Assembly (NCBI GenBank): GCA_947567585.1
Contig: CANONE010000101.1
Coordinates: 1 to 7,852 of the forward strand
DNA: 7,852 nucleotides
Direction: 5' to 3'
DNA from: an uncultured Clostridia bacterium
GTDB taxonomy: Bacteria > Bacillota > Clostridia > Oscillospirales > Acutalibacteraceae
This document shows, one piece after another, positions 1 through 6,677 of this stretch; position 1 is the first letter of the stretch, and every line of letters starts with the position of its first letter. Under the pieces are notes generated by a model. It ran no database searches and was not told the origin of the DNA. It saw only the letters and a list, made by a program, of their open reading frames with translations. The position numbers were made by a program, and so were the translations under genes.

Positions 1-405
1 GGGAAAAAAGGAGATGGTCTGTACTCCCTTGGCGTAGCGCTTCCAGGGCAGCTCATTGAGCAAAATGGCAAAGGCCATGGCCGCCAACAGATTCAGAAAC
101 AGGGAGCATAGATTGATTACCAGTGTGTTGGTCATCAGATAGCCAAAATCCTGCCCTGTAAAAAACGACTGGAAATTCTTAAATCCAACCCAGGAAAGCG
201 TGGAAAAGTCCTGCCCCAGCCGGTAGTCCGTAAACGCCAGAATCCAGCCGGAAAGCGTAAGATAGTTGAACAGCAGCACCAGCAGCACGGCCGGGGCCAG
301 CATCAAATACAGAAACCGGTTACGAACCAGCTTTTGCCACGCTCTTTTTCCTCTTGCCTTTTCCGCCGCTTCCCCACCCGCGCTCTTTGATCGTCCGACT
401 CTCAT
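1..405 (-). CDS. ABC transporter permease, LplB-like, N-terminal part (runs off left edge)
   Basis: The first 135 codons of a membrane permease for carbohydrate uptake; the reading frame is open to the window edge. I translated it directly. A basic cytoplasmic N-terminus (residues 1-30, rich in Lys and Arg) is followed by a first membrane segment at about 31-58 (FLYLMLAPAVLLVLLFNYL...), ending in the AFTDY element typical of LplB/YtfT-type sugar permeases. An external loop with WVGFKNF (72-78) and a second membrane segment at about 93-117 follow. The part that would carry the EAA loop, which contacts the ATPase, lies outside the window. The ATG at 405 has a modest GGGG ribosome site 7 nt upstream; a GTG at 411 is possible but has no better site. 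The gene lies 121 nt after the binding-protein gene, behind a hairpin. Family known from related systems; substrate not readable. Confidence 0.88.
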   Translation of the reverse strand, partial: MRVGRSKSAGGEAAEKARGKRAWQKLVRNRFLYLMLAPAVLLVLLFNYLTLSGWILAFTDYRLGQDFSTLSWVGFKNFQSFFTGQDFGYLMTNTLVINLCSLFLNLLAAMAFAILLNELPWKRYAKGVQTISFFP

Positions 406-466
406 ATTCACACCCCATTTCAGCCAAAATAGCCTGCTACGGCAGCAATCCGTCCGTACAAAGTTG

Positions 467-515
467 AAAAAAGATAGGGCGGCGTCACATAATGGCTCTT
501 ATGCAGCTCCGCCCT
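467..515 (-). terminator. Terminator-like hairpin between binding protein and permease genes
   Basis: In the minus-strand transcript, 12 nt after the binding-protein stop, AGGGCGG (515-509) pairs with CCGCCCT (482-476). Inside it, CATAA (503-499) pairs with TTATG (492-488) around the 6-nt loop GAGCCA, with a G-C pair and two G-U pairs between the two stems. After the stem comes ATC and then six U (472-467). This has the form of an intrinsic terminator, but the U-tract is offset by three bases and the permease follows only about 60 nt on. I infer a partial terminator or a 3' mRNA stabiliser. Either would let the binding protein be made in excess over the membrane components, as is common in ABC operons. 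Confidence 0.6.
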
Positions 516-526
516 TTATGACTCAT

Positions 527-2275
527 TTATTTATACTGCGCCAGTTCTTCCAGCCCCTTCTGGTAGGCGGCGTTGTAGGCGTCCACCACTACCTGGGGGT
601 TCATGCCGTTGTACTGGGCTACCAGCTCTTCATACAGCTTCTGGAACTCCTGGTCGCTGGCGGCCTGAATCAGCCGGGCGGAGTTCTTCACTCGGAAGTC
701 GGCCAGCATGGCCTCCTGGCGGCCTTCCTCGGACTGCGGGTCCACCGACACGCCGGAGGCCACGCCGATGGGCTTCCACTCAGCGTTTTTCTGCCACCAG
801 TCCAGCGGAGTTTCCCAGCCCAGCTGGTCCAGCGCCTGGTTTACCCTTTCCGGGCGGGTACTGCTGATGGCGGACTCTGTCAGGCTCAGGTCATAGGGCT
901 GGCTGTCCACCGGGCTTGTGGCGGCGGCCAGCCCAAATACATTGCCCAGGGCAAAGCCTTCTTTTATGGCATAACCCTCCACGTTCATCCTGCCGTCAAT
1001 ATACTCCTGCGTAGCCATACGCTTACCGTCCTCGACAGTGTAGTGTACGCCCTCGATGCCGCTTTGCAGCAGAAGCTGTCCCTCTTCAGAGCAGAAATAG
1101 TCCAGCGCCTCTGCAATTCTTTCCGGATAAACCGCATTTTTCGTAATAGCCATGGTGGCGAAAGGCCGGGTCAGCTGGGTCATTATGATCCGCTTTTCCC
1201 CTCGTTCTGCCTGGCCGTTACTGCGAATGGGCGCTGTGATGTACTGCATCTCATCCCAGCCCTTTTCCCTCAGGGCGTCGTTGGCCCCGTTGGAAAACCA
1301 TACCGTATACCACACGCTCAGAGCCCGGCCACTGTTGGCCTTTGCCATTACCTGGTCGTTTTTATCGGTAAAGCTCTCCTCGTCCAGTAAGCCCTCCCGG
1401 TACAGACGGTTAAAGAACTGGAAGCTCTCTTTGGTATCCGGATGGGTAAACATATCCAGGAACATATCCTGTTGCGCATCGTATACCACCGCGCCGTTTG
1501 CAATCTGGATGCACTGGCCCTTTTCGTACATGACCGGGGCGATGCCCGCCATGCCCCAGGATTCGCCAAAGGGCGCCGCCATACCGATGGTAGGCTCGCC
1601 GTCCGGCGTGGTGGGGTTCTCCTCTTTGGCCTTTTTCAGGAACGCCACCCACTCGTCCGCCGTTTCGGGCATATCCCAGCCCTGTTGTTCCAATAGGTCC
1701 GTGCGGACAATCAAATCGTTGTTCTCTGGGAACACGGCCTGGTCCTGGGGAATCTGCATATTCCAGTTATAGAGATTTCCGTCTCCGGCCGTCTGCCGCC
1801 AGAAGGGAATGGACTCTTTAAACCACTCCTGGAAGTTGGGCATGCCGTCCAGGTAAGAGTCTAAGGGCAGCAAGGCGCCCGCCGAAATGTACTGCTTAAA
1901 AATGTCGTTCTCCTCCAGGTTCACAATTTCCGGGTAATTTCCCGCCGCCAGCATCAAGCCCAGCTGCTCTTTGTTGTCTCCGGCCGGAGGGGGAATAAAT
2001 TCCAAGTCCATATTGAATTTGTCGCTGAATACTTTTCCTATGGGAGTATCGCTCCACTTGGCCACCTTCACCGCATTGGCGTTAAATACCTTAACCGTGT
2101 ACATTTCCTGGGCCACGCCGCCGGACTCCTCCTTAGAGGCTTCCTGAGAGGAAGGCGCGCTGGAGCTCTCCGTCCCGCCGCTCTGTTCACTGGAACCGGA
2201 CTGCTGCCCGCAAGCGCTTAATGCCATGCTTCCCGCCAGCAAAAGAGCCAATGCCATTGTTTTCCACCGTTTCAC
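527..2275 (-). CDS. Extracellular solute-binding lipoprotein of a carbohydrate ABC importer (LplA-like)
   Basis: A 582-residue lipoprotein that would capture the substrate outside the cell and deliver it to the permease encoded next. The N-terminus shows KRWK, a hydrophobic stretch (7-19) and the lipobox LSAC with the lipidated Cys at 22. A low-complexity Ser/Gly/Glu/Gln linker (about 23-55) tethers the protein to the membrane. The mature domain opens with YTVKVFNANAV and has the TPIGKVFSDKFNMDLEF and LMLAAGNYPEIVNL elements characteristic of large solute-binding proteins that work with LplB/YtfT-type permeases. At over 550 residues it is in the large class often associated with oligosaccharides. 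The start is GTG, fixed by an AGGAGG site 8 nt upstream and by the signal peptide. It lies 53 nt downstream of the PIG-L gene, so probably in the same transcript. Ligand unknown. Confidence 0.93.
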   Translation of the reverse strand: MKRWKTMALALLLAGSMALSACGQQSGSSEQSGGTESSSAPSSQEASKEESGGVAQEMYTVKVFNANAVKVAKWSDTPIGKVFSDKFNMDLEFIPPPAGDNKEQLGLMLAAGNYPEIVNLEENDIFKQYISAGALLPLDSYLDGMPNFQEWFKESIPFWRQTAGDGNLYNWNMQIPQDQAVFPENNDLIVRTDLLEQQGWDMPETADEWVAFLKKAKEENPTTPDGEPTIGMAAPFGESWGMAGIAPVMYEKGQCIQIANGAVVYDAQQDMFLDMFTHPDTKESFQFFNRLYREGLLDEESFTDKNDQVMAKANSGRALSVWYTVWFSNGANDALREKGWDEMQYITAPIRSNGQAERGEKRIIMTQLTRPFATMAITKNAVYPERIAEALDYFCSEEGQLLLQSGIEGVHYTVEDGKRMATQEYIDGRMNVEGYAIKEGFALGNVFGLAAATSPVDSQPYDLSLTESAISSTRPERVNQALDQLGWETPLDWWQKNAEWKPIGVASGVSVDPQSEEGRQEAMLADFRVKNSARLIQAASDQEFQKLYEELVAQYNGMNPQVVVDAYNAAYQKGLEELAQYK

Positions 2276-2283
2276 TGCTTTTT

Positions 2284-2289
2284 CCTCCT
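2284..2289 (-). promoter_or_regulatory. Strong ribosome binding site deciding a GTG start
   Basis: AGGAGG on the minus strand, 8 nt before the GTG at 2275. This strong site, with the lipoprotein signal that begins right after it (MKRWK), sets the start although the codon is not ATG. Confidence 0.8.
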
Positions 2290-2328
2290 GTAAAATAGAA
2301 TGAACTGATCTTGATAGGACTTTTCTCC

Positions 2329-3030
2329 TTATGGGAGAACTCGTTGGGTGGTCCCCCGGTACCAGGCGTCTACCCGGCGAAAGCCTTCGGCGTACTTAAC
2401 CCCGGCGGCATAGCCCCGTACCCGGGCCACCGCGTCAATGACCTCCGCGATATCAAAACCGGTAGCCGTCCGCATCCAGCCGGTCTGGGAAACATGGCAG
2501 GCATACATGGCCTGCTTAGTCTCCATGCAGCCGGTAATGTCCACATATTCCCCCGGCTGAAAGTCAATGGCCCCCAGGGTGTCGAACTGATAGATCAGCG
2601 GCTGCCTATCCAGCTGGGGCCGCGCCCGCTTGATCTGATGTACACAGGCCAGCGGCGCCGCCTCAAACACCAGCTGGGCGGTATTGCGGTGGTCAACATG
2701 GTAGTCCGTGCCGCTGTGGGTCAGAACCACGTCCGGCTCAGCTTCCCGGAGAACATCAACCATCTGAAGCCTCGTTTCAAGATCCACCACGCTCATCTCG
2801 TCGTCCACATCCATCCATACGGTCCGGGCCCCAATAACCGCCGCCGAGCGCTCAAACTCTCCCCGGCGGATTTTTGCCATCTTGCCGGGTTCTGTATCCG
2901 GCCGGCCCATATTGCCGTTGGTCAGCACCGCCATGGTAACCCGATGCCCCTGCGCCGCGTATTTGGCCAAGGTCCCGCCGCACAGAATTTCCAGATCATC
3001 TGGGTGCGCGCCCACCGCCAGAATATTCAT
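2329..3030 (-). CDS. PIG-L/LmbE-family zinc deacetylase-like protein
   Basis: A 233-residue cytoplasmic protein of the PIG-L (LmbE/MshB) fold. Known members hydrolyse N-acyl groups, usually N-acetyl on glucosamine-type sugars, with one Zn ion. The diagnostic AHPDD motif is at 8-12. By analogy with MshB, His9 and Asp12 bind zinc and Asp11 is the catalytic base. The third zinc ligand is expected in DYHVDHRN, most likely His114. The CGGTLAKYAAQGHRV stretch (17-31) is also family-typical. The ATG at 3030 starts exactly at the first beta strand and has AGGAG 9 nt upstream; the longer in-frame extension to 3087 would overlap the previous gene and lacks a ribosome site. The spacer to the previous gene is 34 nt. 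The likely role is deacylation of the imported compound or an intermediate; the substrate is inference. Some family members act on non-sugar substrates. Confidence 0.9.
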   Translation of the reverse strand: MNILAVGAHPDDLEILCGGTLAKYAAQGHRVTMAVLTNGNMGRPDTEPGKMAKIRRGEFERSAAVIGARTVWMDVDDEMSVVDLETRLQMVDVLREAEPDVVLTHSGTDYHVDHRNTAQLVFEAAPLACVHQIKRARPQLDRQPLIYQFDTLGAIDFQPGEYVDITGCMETKQAMYACHVSQTGWMRTATGFDIAEVIDAVARVRGYAAGVKYAEGFRRVDAWYRGTTQRVLP

Positions 3031-3064
3031 ATAGCATCTCTCCTTTTGCCGTCCCCATGCCAGG

Positions 3065-3724
3065 CTACAGGGCCCCGTATTTGTCATATACCTCCCGTAG
3101 AGTCCTGCCCTCCAGCAGCTCCTTGCGGGAGTAATTCTCCATGTCCACCTTGTCCCGGGCCAGGGTAAAGAGGCGCTCCTCCGCCGTCTGGGGGATGACG
3201 GCCACTCCGTCGAAATCCGCGAAGATCAAGTCTCCCGGCCGGACCAGCACCCCGCCGCAGCGCACAGGCACGTCGTAGTCCACCACCAGCCCCCGACCCT
3301 TGGAATCCAGCGGGCGAATCCCCGTATAGAACACAGGAAACCCCAGGGCCTTGATTTTCACACAGTCTCGAATCTGGCTGTCGCAGACGCATCCCACAGC
3401 GCCCCGGACTTTGGCCGCCGTACTCATCAACTCCCCCCAAGGGGCGTTGGTCCCGGAGCTGTCGGTGGAATGGACCACTACGTCCCCGGGGCCCAATGAG
3501 TCCATAGCCTCAATCTCCTTACCATAGGGGTTCCCTTCCGCCACATAGTCTGTCTCCAGCCACCGGATGGTCCTGGCACGGCCCACGAACACGCAGTGCT
3601 CCGGGTCCAGAGGGCGCAGACGTTGATGCATGGCCTGCTCCCGGTATCCCATGCTGTCCAGAATATCGCAGACAGCGGCCACGTACAGGTTTTTCTTTAT
3701 CCAGTCAAAGAGCTTCTCGTCCAT
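3065..3724 (-). CDS. RraA-fold protein, likely 4-hydroxy-4-methyl-2-oxoglutarate-type class II aldolase
   Basis: A 219-residue protein of the RraA/HMG-aldolase family. Family members split 4-hydroxy-2-keto acids to pyruvate and a carbonyl compound using a divalent metal; some close relatives only decarboxylate oxaloacetate, and RraA itself inhibits RNase E. The sequence shows the N-terminal VCDILDSMGY, the WGELMSTAA helix (96-104) and RGAVGCVCD (107-115), followed by the Arg119-Asp120 pair that binds pyruvate and metal in aldolases. The VRPGDLIFAD segment (161-170) and DGVAVIP (172-178) also fit. The retained RD pair favours an enzyme over the RNase regulator. ATG at 3724 was chosen because the upstream in-frame TTG (3748) has no ribosome site; an AAGGCGG lies about 13 nt before the ATG. 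The gene is often misnamed as a menaquinone methyltransferase. Its place beside a dehydratase suggests cleavage of a 2-keto-3-deoxy acid (inference). Confidence 0.87.
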   Translation of the reverse strand: MDEKLFDWIKKNLYVAAVCDILDSMGYREQAMHQRLRPLDPEHCVFVGRARTIRWLETDYVAEGNPYGKEIEAMDSLGPGDVVVHSTDSSGTNAPWGELMSTAAKVRGAVGCVCDSQIRDCVKIKALGFPVFYTGIRPLDSKGRGLVVDYDVPVRCGGVLVRPGDLIFADFDGVAVIPQTAEERLFTLARDKVDMENYSRKELLEGRTLREVYDKYGAL

Positions 3725-3757
3725 CCTGCGGGATTCACCGCCTTTCAAAAATTTTTG

Positions 3758-4501
3758 TTACCATTGGAACTCCTCCAGCACCCGCAATATTCTACACCGC
3801 CCGCCAATCCCCGCTTCCTCACAGAAGTAGCGGAAGGTTTCCGGGTTCTCGCCGTTTAGCTCCATCACATCGTAATGATTGGGAATGACATAGGGCGAGC
3901 CCGCCGCTTTCGCCAGTTCAATGGCTTGGGCCACATTCAAATTACCGTATTTTCCATTTATACAGACCAGCGTCACTTCCGGATGGGGACAGCAGTCCAG
4001 CAGCAGCTGGCAATAAGCGGTGTCGGCGCTGTGGTAGACGGTCCTGCCGTTGGGAAACCGGATCAGGTACCCCGCCGTGTCTACAACATCCGCCGAGGTG
4101 CCCAAGGCGAATATCCCGGTAATCTCTACCCCGCCTATGCGGGCGCTGTCTCCATGATCCACCACCGTGATATTCTCCGGCTTAATTCCCAGGCTCTGCA
4201 GCTTTTTGGCCGCGTGCCTGGGGGCCACAAAGGCGGTCTGGTCCTTGTACCGGTAGGGGCCGATGGTCTCTGGATCCAGGTGGTCCAGGTGGTCGTGGGT
4301 GACGATATAGATATCTGCCCGTACCTTTGCCGGGTCTATCGGAGCCAGGTACCGGCGGGTAAAGCGGGGATCTCCCCGGCCCACACTGTCGCTGAGATAC
4401 GGGTCAATCATTAATGATGTACCGCAGGCCCGCATATAATACCCCGCCTGCCCCAGAAACCACAGGGTCGCCCGGTCCGGGTGCAAGTTACTGTCAAACA
4501 A
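3758..4501 (-). CDS. UlaG-like metallo-beta-lactamase-fold hydrolase, probable lactonase
   Basis: A 247-residue cytoplasmic hydrolase of the metallo-beta-lactamase fold, closest in pattern to UlaG, the Mn-dependent L-ascorbate-6-phosphate lactonase. The metal motif THDHLDHLD (68-76) gives His69, His71, Asp73 and His74. YHSAD (156-160) stands where UlaG-like proteins usually have SGDT. INGKYGNLN (181-189) and IPNHYD (206-211) match the UlaG-type C-terminal core. I place the start at a TTG (4501): it has GGAGG 7 nt upstream, while the longer reading frame from a TTG at 4519 would place that ribosome site inside the protein and overlap the stop of the previous gene. The spacer to the dehydratase-like gene is 14 nt, so the two are probably co-translated. 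No phosphosugar transporter or kinase is nearby, so the substrate is likely a free lactone or ester rather than ascorbate-6-phosphate (inference). Confidence 0.88.
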   Translation of the reverse strand: MFDSNLHPDRATLWFLGQAGYYMRACGTSLMIDPYLSDSVGRGDPRFTRRYLAPIDPAKVRADIYIVTHDHLDHLDPETIGPYRYKDQTAFVAPRHAAKKLQSLGIKPENITVVDHGDSARIGGVEITGIFALGTSADVVDTAGYLIRFPNGRTVYHSADTAYCQLLLDCCPHPEVTLVCINGKYGNLNVAQAIELAKAAGSPYVIPNHYDVMELNGENPETFRYFCEEAGIGGRCRILRVLEEFQW

Positions 4502-4507
4502 TACTGG

Positions 4508-4515
4508 TCCTCCCT
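4508..4515 (-). promoter_or_regulatory. Ribosome binding site deciding a TTG start
   Basis: AGGGAGGA directly follows the TGA stop of the dehydratase-like gene and sits 7 nt before the TTG at 4501. It argues against the longer reading frame from 4519, within which it would be coding. Confidence 0.75.
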
Positions 4516-5529
4516 TCAATTGATTCGGTATCGCTTCACTGCCTCTTCATCTATGACAATGCCTAGCCCCGGCTCTTCCGGCACGTTCATCATCCCGTCC
4601 CCGTCCAGTTGAATGGGGTTTGCAATGATGTCCCGGAGCATAGGGCTGGAACTTACGTTGTACTCTAAGAACAAGCTCCTGGGCAGAGCGGCGTTGGCGT
4701 GGAGGCTGGCCGCTGTCAGCAGGTCGGTAAGCCAGGCATGTGGGCACACGTCGATTCCTGCGGCCTCCGCCTCCCAGATAATTTTCCTCAGCTGGGTGAA
4801 TCCCCCGCATCGAGAGATGTCCGGCTGGGCCACGTCTATTTTCCCCTGCCGGATCAGCGTCCGGAAGCCCCAACCTGTGGCCTCCTGCTCTCCCGCGGCG
4901 ATTCGCGTGCCCGGCCCCGCCTCCTTCACCTTGGCGTAGCCCTCGTAGCACTCCGGGTGAAGGAAGTCTTCCAGCCAGAAAATGTGATATGGCTCCAGCC
5001 TTTTCAGCAGGTCAATGGCGTCGTAAGCGCTGCGATTGTGTTTCCAGCCAGCGTCCACCAGCAGGTCCACATCGTCCCCCAGTTCCTCCCGAGCGGCTTT
5101 TACCAGCGCCACATCCCTTTTCCGGTCAGAACCGAAAACACCCCAGCCAAATTTCACAGCGGTGAAGCCCTTTTCCAGGTAGTACGCGCAGGCCCGCTTC
5201 ATGCTGTCCGGGTCTGGGCGGAACAGGGTGGAAGCGTAGGCCCGCACCCTTTTTCGGTAGCCGCCCCCCAAGAGCTTATACACCGGCCTACCGGCAGCCT
5301 TACCCATAATGTCGTGCAGGGCGATATCGCTGCCGGTATCCGGGGCGTTCATCAGGGACGCGGCTACATGAGGGGCTGTTTCCACGTCCGACCAGCCGGT
5401 GACCCCCTCGTCGGTACACACTTTAATCAGCAGGCAGTACGCGACGCCAGGGGCTTCCTCGCTGCTGGTGGGGTTCAGGTACTTTTCCGGAGACTGTAGG
5501 ATGATGGCCTCCACATCGGTTATTTTCAT
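4516..5529 (-). CDS. Mandelate racemase/enolase-superfamily protein, sugar-acid dehydratase-like, internally shortened
   Basis: A 337-residue member of the mandelate racemase branch of the enolase superfamily; members with this layout dehydrate sugar acids or racemise them by abstracting the proton next to a carboxylate held by Mg. Expected metal ligands are Asp159 (LLVDAG), Glu187 (WLEDF) and Glu213 or Glu214 (AAGEQE). A His-Asp dyad is given by His264 (CPHAW) and Asp237 (QPDIS). Lys126 in VKFGWG matches the first Lys of the usual KxK motif, but the second Lys is Gly. The N-terminal capping domain is odd: NAPDTGS runs straight into DIALHDIMGKAAG, whereas relatives have about 45-50 residues between them (the GEDP...LW..MY...GRRG region). 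That also explains the length against the usual 380-390. The frame stays open. The ATG at 5529 has AGGAGG 5 nt upstream; the longer frame to 5616 is not needed. The enzyme may be inactive or altered. Confidence 0.87.
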   Translation of the reverse strand: MKITDVEAIILQSPEKYLNPTSSEEAPGVAYCLLIKVCTDEGVTGWSDVETAPHVAASLMNAPDTGSDIALHDIMGKAAGRPVYKLLGGGYRKRVRAYASTLFRPDPDSMKRACAYYLEKGFTAVKFGWGVFGSDRKRDVALVKAAREELGDDVDLLVDAGWKHNRSAYDAIDLLKRLEPYHIFWLEDFLHPECYEGYAKVKEAGPGTRIAAGEQEATGWGFRTLIRQGKIDVAQPDISRCGGFTQLRKIIWEAEAAGIDVCPHAWLTDLLTAASLHANAALPRSLFLEYNVSSSPMLRDIIANPIQLDGDGMMNVPEEPGLGIVIDEEAVKRYRIN

Positions 5530-5637
5530 CTTTGCCTCCTTAAGGTTGCAGGGCGCCAGTCTCATCTGCCGGTTTGGCGGACGGAGCAGTGGGCTTTGAG
5601 GCCCGGTTTTATCCAACTTTATCTCTTCCGGCGGTTT
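5530..5637 (-). other. 108-nt spacer between dehydrogenase and dehydratase-like genes
   Basis: This is the second largest gap in the run. It has no convincing promoter or terminator. In the minus-strand reading three short AAACCG copies occur, each followed by different bases. A 4-bp GGGC/GCCC inverted repeat is too small to be a terminator. The last part carries the AGGAGG site of the next gene. I treat it as transcribed spacer. Confidence 0.45.
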
Positions 5638-6648
5638 TTAATCAAACAGAAGGGAAACCTTTAGGGCTTGATCTTTGCCGTTTACGGCCAGGTTGAAAGC
5701 TTCGCGCCATTGGGAGAAGGGCAGGCGGTGGGTGACCATATCCTCAAAATCGCCGGGCTGGCTCTCTAGGACTTGTACCGCCTGGTCCAAGAGGTCCTCA
5801 TCGTTACAGCTTCCGCAAATATTTAGCTCCTTGACATGTACCCGGAACAGGTTGATAGCGGGGGCCGGTTCCACTGCGGAGAATACCGAAAGAGTCCCCC
5901 TGGGCCGCAGTACCGCGATGGCCGTATTCACCGCCGTCCCAGAGCCCACGCAGAGAATGGCCGTGTCCACGCCTCTCCCCTGTGTCAGGCGGAAAATTTC
6001 TTTTTCCACGACCTCCCCCTGGTCCTTACAGATGGTAGACGCCCCTGTCATCTCCAGCCGGAAGGGATGGTGTCCCGCTACAATAACCTGTCCCACCCCA
6101 AAGCCTTTCAGCAGGCGGCTGCAAATAACGCCAAAGGGGCCGTCTCCCATAATCAGCACGCTGCCGCCCTTTCGGACGTTTCCCCTGTGAATAGCCTCCA
6201 GGCAGACGGAGATAGGCTCCACCAGGCTGGCCGCTGCAAAGGACACGCCCTGGGGCTTTTTTCTGGCCCGGTCCGCCCGGATTACAAAATACTGGGCGAA
6301 AGCGCCGCCCCGGTTCAAACCCAGGTGCTCCATGTCCCCGCAAAGATGGTGCAGGCCGTCCCGGCAAGCCCCGCACTTTCCGCAGGGCATTACCGGATGC
6401 GTACACACCTGGTCTCCTGCCGCGAATCCGGAAACCTGCGGGCCTACCTCTTCCACAATGCCAGCGGCTTCGTGCCCCATAATCATGGGGGTCTGAATGC
6501 CAAAATGGTTATACTTAATATCGTTAATATCCGATGTACAGATAGTCGCAGCCTTGGTCCGTATCAGCAGTTCTCCGGGGCCTGGCCGGGGCACAGGCTC
6601 CTCCCTGCACACCAGGTCTTCCTTTCCTCTGAGCACCAGCGCCTGCAT
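5638..6648 (-). CDS. Zinc-dependent medium-chain alcohol/polyol dehydrogenase
   Basis: A 336-residue NAD(P)-dependent dehydrogenase of the sorbitol/threonine dehydrogenase type, oxidising a secondary or sugar hydroxyl in the cytoplasm. Catalytic zinc residues are Cys37 (ICTSD), His59-Glu60 (MGHEAAG) and Glu144 (VEP). The structural zinc lobe has Cys89, Cys92, Cys95 and Cys103 in PCGKCGACRDGLHHLC. The Rossmann nucleotide loop reads GDGPFG (168-173), a GxGxxG. After RLEM (197-200) the sequence goes at once to TGAS; relatives have about three more residues here (an RLExAxxxGA pattern), so a small in-frame loss is likely. The ATG at 6648 follows AGGAGGG with a 6-nt spacer. The upstream GTG at 6681 is less likely, because it would put that ribosome site inside the protein. 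The gene lies 29 nt after the amidohydrolase gene. I expect it to make a keto-sugar or lactone for the enzymes downstream (inference). Confidence 0.93.
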   Translation of the reverse strand: MQALVLRGKEDLVCREEPVPRPGPGELLIRTKAATICTSDINDIKYNHFGIQTPMIMGHEAAGIVEEVGPQVSGFAAGDQVCTHPVMPCGKCGACRDGLHHLCGDMEHLGLNRGGAFAQYFVIRADRARKKPQGVSFAAASLVEPISVCLEAIHRGNVRKGGSVLIMGDGPFGVICSRLLKGFGVGQVIVAGHHPFRLEMTGASTICKDQGEVVEKEIFRLTQGRGVDTAILCVGSGTAVNTAIAVLRPRGTLSVFSAVEPAPAINLFRVHVKELNICGSCNDEDLLDQAVQVLESQPGDFEDMVTHRLPFSQWREAFNLAVNGKDQALKVSLLFD

Positions 6649-6677
6649 GTTTATCCCTCCTGATTGCGAATACGCGG

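Noticed and set aside
266..1390. Long plus-strand open frame (374 codons) opposite the binding-protein and permease genes
   Set aside because: It lies antisense to two well-supported genes, shows no recognisable domain or ribosome site, and such frames are common opposite G+C-rich coding DNA.
2323..2339. TTCTCC/GGAGAA hairpin over the stop codon of the PIG-L gene
   Set aside because: Six base pairs, no U-tract, and a co-directional gene follows with its own ribosome site; not supportable as a terminator.
2311..3168. Plus-strand open frame of 285 codons opposite the PIG-L gene
   Set aside because: The opposite strand carries clear AHPDD and HVDH motifs; the plus frame is Pro/His/Arg-rich with no family pattern.
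4699..5499. Plus-strand open frame of 266 codons opposite the enolase-superfamily gene
   Set aside because: Shadow of a strongly supported gene; it has no recognisable motif or ribosome site.
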